Shown: one piece after another, positions 6,854 through 8,923 of the stretch | How positions within the stretch are numbered: position 1 is the first letter of the stretch | Layout of the letters: every line of letters starts with the position of its first letter | Assembly: GCA_002394185.1 (NCBI GenBank) | Contig: DGTB01000174.1 | Span: forward strand, 1 to 8,923 | From: Bacteroidales bacterium UBA4347 | GTDB taxonomy: Bacteria; Bacteroidota; Bacteroidia; Bacteroidales; P3 | DNA: 8,923 nucleotides | Direction of reading: 5' to 3' | Position numbers and translations under genes: made by a program | The notes under the pieces: generated by a model | What the model was told of the DNA's origin: nothing | Databases searched by the model: none | The model's input: only the letters and a program-made list of their open reading frames with translations

Positions 6854-7848
6854 TTCTTTTCAGGATAGTCGCCATAGATGGTTTTCAGAGCCACGTTGGC
6901 CACGAGGCTGAGGCTTTCGGCGCTGACGGCCTGCAGGTCGTCGGTAGTGGTGTGCCAGTGCTCGAAGAAGGAGGTTGTGCCGCTGTTCTGGACAATGTCC
7001 ACCATGGGTATGCCGCTGAGGCGGTTGACGTAGTAGTGGTCGTCCAGGATGGGGTCGGTGTTGAGGTCCACAAAGACATCGTCATGGCCGAGGGCCTTGG
7101 CGGCGCTCCACAGCTTGTTCACAAGGCCGGGGGCGTAGTTGCGGCTGATTTGCTCCTTGGTGAAACGGGGCTGCCGGGTGCCCACCATGTCGAAGAGGAT
7201 GCCGTAGACGGCGGTGTAGAAGGGCACGTGGCGGTTGCGTACCCAATACTGCGAGCCCTTGCACCAGGTGTCCTCGTCGTAGACGTCGCTCCATTCCGGC
7301 GCACCCTGGTCCTCCACGTCGAAGAGGAGGAAGTCCACGCCGATACCTTCGGGGCGGTTCTGGCTCATCACACGGGCCATCTCCATCAGCACGGCCACGC
7401 CCGAGGCGCCGTCGTTGGCTCCGGGCACGGGGCTGCGGTGGAGGTCGTCATTGCGGTCGTGGTCGGCCCACGAGCGGCTGTCCCAGTGGGCGGCCAGGAG
7501 GATGCGCTTCTCGGCCAGGGGGTTCAGCGAGGCCACGATGTTCTTGCCGGGCACGGTGGTCTGGTCCCAGAGGGTGGCCTGGAAGTCCTGCACCATCACG
7601 GTGTCGCACCAGCGCTGCAGCTGCGAGGCGAGCCACTGGGCGCACTGCTGCCAGCTTTTGCTGCCGGGGATGCGGTTGCCGAAGGCCAGCTGGGCCTCGA
7701 CGTAGGCATAGGCGCTGTCGGCCGAGAAGGCGGGGACTGCCACCTGCGTGTAGTCGATGGCGCTGCTGTCGGCCGGAGCCTCTTGGGGTTTATGCTTGCA
7801 GCCTGCCAGCACGAGCAAGCAGGCTGCAATGAATGCTAATCGTTTCAA
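6850..7848 (-). CDS. Glutaminyl cyclase, M28-family zinc enzyme, lipoprotein
   Basis: A 332-residue protein with lipobox LAGC (Cys17) and an M28 peptidase fold. Visible motifs are AAHWDSR (His121, Asp123), PGANDGASG (Asp146), FDVEDQGAPEW (Glu179, Asp180), LFDMVG (Asp220), LDDHYY (Asp269, Asp270) and HWHTTTDD (His299). Single-zinc glutaminyl cyclases have the same series; Asp146, Asp180 and His299 are the likely zinc ligands and Glu179 and Asp270 likely catalytic acids. The HWDSR, VEDQGAPEW and WHTTTDD blocks favour the bacterial cyclase over an ordinary M28 aminopeptidase. It would convert N-terminal Gln of exported proteins to pyroglutamate in the periplasm, releasing ammonia. The start is TTG (7848-7846): a TAA lies two codons upstream in frame, and no later start leaves a full signal peptide. 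It lies 25 bp after efp and overlaps the next gene by 4 bp. The CKHK context gives no surface-export signal. Confidence 0.9.
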   Translation of the reverse strand: MKRLAFIAACLLVLAGCKHKPQEAPADSSAIDYTQVAVPAFSADSAYAYVEAQLAFGNRIPGSKSWQQCAQWLASQLQRWCDTVMVQDFQATLWDQTTVPGKNIVASLNPLAEKRILLAAHWDSRSWADHDRNDDLHRSPVPGANDGASGVAVLMEMARVMSQNRPEGIGVDFLLFDVEDQGAPEWSDVYDEDTWCKGSQYWVRNRHVPFYTAVYGILFDMVGTRQPRFTKEQISRNYAPGLVNKLWSAAKALGHDDVFVDLNTDPILDDHYYVNRLSGIPMVDIVQNSGTTSFFEHWHTTTDDLQAVSAESLSLVANVALKTIYGDYPEKK

Positions 7849-7873
7849 CTCTTAGTGTTTTTTATACTCTTGA

Positions 7874-8437
7874 CTATTTCAGGCGCTCGGCATACTCGCA
7901 GGTGCGGGTGTCGACTTTGATGCGCTCGCCTTCTTTGATGAAGAGGGGCACGCGGACCTGCACGCCGGGTTCGACGGTGGCGTCCTTCATGGCGTTGGTG
8001 GCGGTGTTGCCGGCAAAACCGGGTTCGGTGTAGGTGACGACGGTCTCGATGAACGGCGGCAGCTCGCAGGTCAGCGGGGTCTCCGTATCGGCGTCGACAG
8101 TGATTTCAACATACTGGCCGTCGCGCAGGAACTGGGGGGCGTTGATGATGGTCTCGGGGATATAGATCTGCTCGTAGGTCTCGGTGTGCATGAAGACATG
8201 CATGTCGCCCTCTTTGTAGAGGTAGGTGTAGGGACGGCGTTCGACGCGGACGATGTCGATCTTGGCGCCGCTGGGGAAGGTGTTCTCCAGCATGCGGCCA
8301 GTCTTCACGTTGCGCATTTTGGTGCGCACGAAGGCGGCGCCCTTGCCGGGTTTCACGTGGAGGAATTCAACGATGGTGTAGATGTCGTTGTTGAAATTGA
8401 TGCAAAGTCCGTTTTTGATGTCGGTCGTTGTTGCCAT
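7874..8437 (-). CDS. efp: Translation elongation factor P
   Basis: A full-length 187-residue EF-P. Domain I (about 1-63, KOW-like) carries the tip loop HVKPGKGAAFVRTK with Lys32 at the position that enters the ribosomal peptidyl-transferase centre. Domains II (about 64-126) and III (about 127-187) are the two OB folds, with VTYTEPGFAGNTATN and the C-terminal GERIKVDTRTCEY signature. EF-P relieves ribosome stalling at consecutive prolines. The tip residue is Lys rather than Arg, so a lysine-type modification (or none) is expected; no modification enzyme is in the window. The ATG lies 11 bp after the upstream gene's stop, in AT-rich sequence, so the gene is probably co-transcribed with its neighbours. 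Confidence 0.98.
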   Translation of the reverse strand: MATTTDIKNGLCINFNNDIYTIVEFLHVKPGKGAAFVRTKMRNVKTGRMLENTFPSGAKIDIVRVERRPYTYLYKEGDMHVFMHTETYEQIYIPETIINAPQFLRDGQYVEITVDADTETPLTCELPPFIETVVTYTEPGFAGNTATNAMKDATVEPGVQVRVPLFIKEGERIKVDTRTCEYAERLK

Positions 8438-8448
8438 AAAAACTAATT

Positions 8449-8739
8449 TTATATTGTTTGATTGTTATTTGTTTGTTTGTTCTTCTTTTTCTCCTCGGCG
8501 TAGAGCTGCGTGAGGCGGCGCAGGTCGTCCTTCATCTGGTCCAGCTCCTCCTCGCAGGCGCGGAAGCGGTGGCGCTCCATCATCCAGCGCATGGCGATGG
8601 CCAGGGCCACGAGGATCATCGTCAGCGAAAGTCCCAGCATGGTGCCGTTCGAACGGAGCATAAAATACACCACCGTGGCGCCGAGAATCAGCACGTAGGA
8701 GGCTATCTCATATATTCTTATTGCTGTCTTGTGACTCAT
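8449..8739 (-). CDS. Small membrane protein: two helices plus coiled-coil tail
   Basis: A 96-residue protein of unknown function. Residues about 9-28 (IYEIASYVLILGATVVYFML) and 33-53 are hydrophobic helices joined by a short turn (RSNG). Residues 55-88 are highly charged with heptad-like spacing (EEELDQMKDDLRRLTQLY), suggesting a cytoplasmic coiled coil, and the end is polar and Asn-rich. The topology is a helical hairpin with both ends probably in the cytoplasm. It is the first gene of the unit, 22 bp after a good -7 box and 11 bp before efp. The link with efp may be only positional. Confidence 0.85.
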   Translation of the reverse strand: MSHKTAIRIYEIASYVLILGATVVYFMLRSNGTMLGLSLTMILVALAIAMRWMMERHRFRACEEELDQMKDDLRRLTQLYAEEKKKNKQTNNNQTI

Positions 8740-8761
8740 TTTCTGCTTTGATTTGAAAATG

Positions 8762-8791
8762 CAAATATACGAACTTTTTTTAAATTAGAAA
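8762..8791 (-). promoter_or_regulatory. Bacteroidota-type promoter of the efp unit
   Basis: On the minus strand TATATTTG (8769-8762) fits the -7 consensus TAnnTTTG exactly and is followed by C, as is common. A weak -33 match, TTTC (8791-8788), lies 18 bp upstream in AT-rich DNA. The -7 box ends 22 bp before the ATG of the 96-residue protein, giving a short leader. It is the only convincing promoter for the four minus-strand genes. Confidence 0.75.
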
Positions 8792-8821
8792 TATAAATTT
8801 TTATATTGCCATGCTTTTGCC

Positions 8822-8894
8822 GGCCGGTGAGCCCCTTTTCGCACCGCCCCGCCGGCCTCTCGCCGAGGGGGTGCCGGACAAGGGTCAAAACCCT
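8822..8894. other. GC-rich intergenic stretch with several small hairpins
   Basis: This stretch stands out as GC-rich against the AT-rich promoter next to it. AGGGT-CAAA-ACCCT (8881-8894) is a perfect 5-bp hairpin. CGGTG (8825-8829) can pair with CACCG (8842-8846), and a CCGGC in GCCGGCC near 8852 with a GCCGG near 8873. No open frame with coding character crosses it. It may belong to the repeat at 8893-8923 or contain a terminator of an upstream gene outside the window. Confidence 0.4.
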
Positions 8895-8923
8895 GCCCGA
8901 TACGCCCCCGATACGGCCGTTCT
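8893..8923 (-). repeat. Dispersed GC-rich element, copy 2, with 11-bp units
   Basis: Read on the minus strand from the window's last base, AGAACGGCCG is followed by units GTATCGGGGGC (8914-8904) and GTATCGGGCAG (8903-8893). The 10-base head is identical to copy 1 at 21-30 and the units follow the same 11-bp spacing, with consensus near G-T-A/C-T-C-G-G-G. The orientation is toward the efp unit's promoter, just as copy 1 points to the adhesin promoter. The copy reaches exactly the end of the window, so it may continue outside. Confidence 0.65.

Noticed and set aside
6808..7839. A 343-residue plus-strand open frame opposite the glutaminyl cyclase
   Set aside because: It is the mirror of a gene with intact catalytic motifs; the product is Val/Gly/His-rich with no recognisable motif.
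6850..7848. Ordinary M28 aminopeptidase as the identity of the cyclase gene
   Set aside because: M28 aminopeptidases normally bind two zinc ions; the HWDSR, VEDQGAPEW, LDDHYY and WHTTTDD blocks match single-zinc glutaminyl cyclases better. It is not fully excluded without a profile search.
1..8923. tRNA, rRNA, integrase, transposase or phage genes
   Set aside because: No such gene was recognised in the coding frames, and the intergenic stretches are too short or lack cloverleaf or rRNA-like sequence.

Overview
The window looks like a fragment of a Bacteroidota (probably Bacteroidales) chromosome or metagenome contig. Four signs agree: a C-terminal type IX secretion (T9SS) sorting domain, perfect Bacteroidota TAnnTTTG promoter -7 boxes upstream of both transcription units, no strong Shine-Dalgarno sequences, and a signal-peptidase-I substrate whose mature end starts with Gln (the Bacteroidetes Q-rule). 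Coding DNA is GC-rich with C-ending codons, while the promoters are strongly AT-rich. No species can be named from this.

Layout. Bases 1-284 hold a short GC-rich tandem repeat, a promoter and a long leader. Bases 285-6212 (+) encode one 1975-residue secreted mosaic protein: signal peptide, GDGW-type beta domain, CUB-like domain, eight fibronectin-III-like domains, four jelly-roll (MAM/cleaved-adhesin-like) domains, a GEVED domain, an InlB-B-like repeat and a T9SS type-A sorting domain. Bases 6213-6379 are a convergent intergenic region with a strong hairpin terminator. Bases 6380-8739 (-) form a tight four-gene unit read leftwards: a 96-residue two-helix membrane protein, elongation factor P, a lipoprotein M28-family glutaminyl cyclase with a TTG start, and a Rieske-like lipoprotein whose start overlaps the cyclase stop by ATGA. 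Bases 8740-8923 hold that unit's promoter, a GC-rich hairpin-prone stretch and a second copy of the end repeat.

How the parts fit. The cyclase is expected to cyclise the N-terminal Gln of exported proteins, and the giant protein presents exactly such an end (cleavage after VSA, then Gln), so enzyme and a plausible client lie side by side. The giant protein also has a Pro-Pro-Pro run, a known type of EF-P-dependent pause site. The cell-surface role of the giant protein (adhesion, or glycan or protein binding) is inferred from its architecture; no catalytic domain is visible.

Most unusual points: the same small element (AGAACGGCCG followed by 11-bp units) at both window ends, in inverted orientation, each reading toward a promoter; a palindromic repeat-like sequence that encodes most of the Rieske-like lipoprotein's signal peptide; replacement of both Rieske histidines by cysteines; and a 956-residue stretch of the giant protein without lysine.
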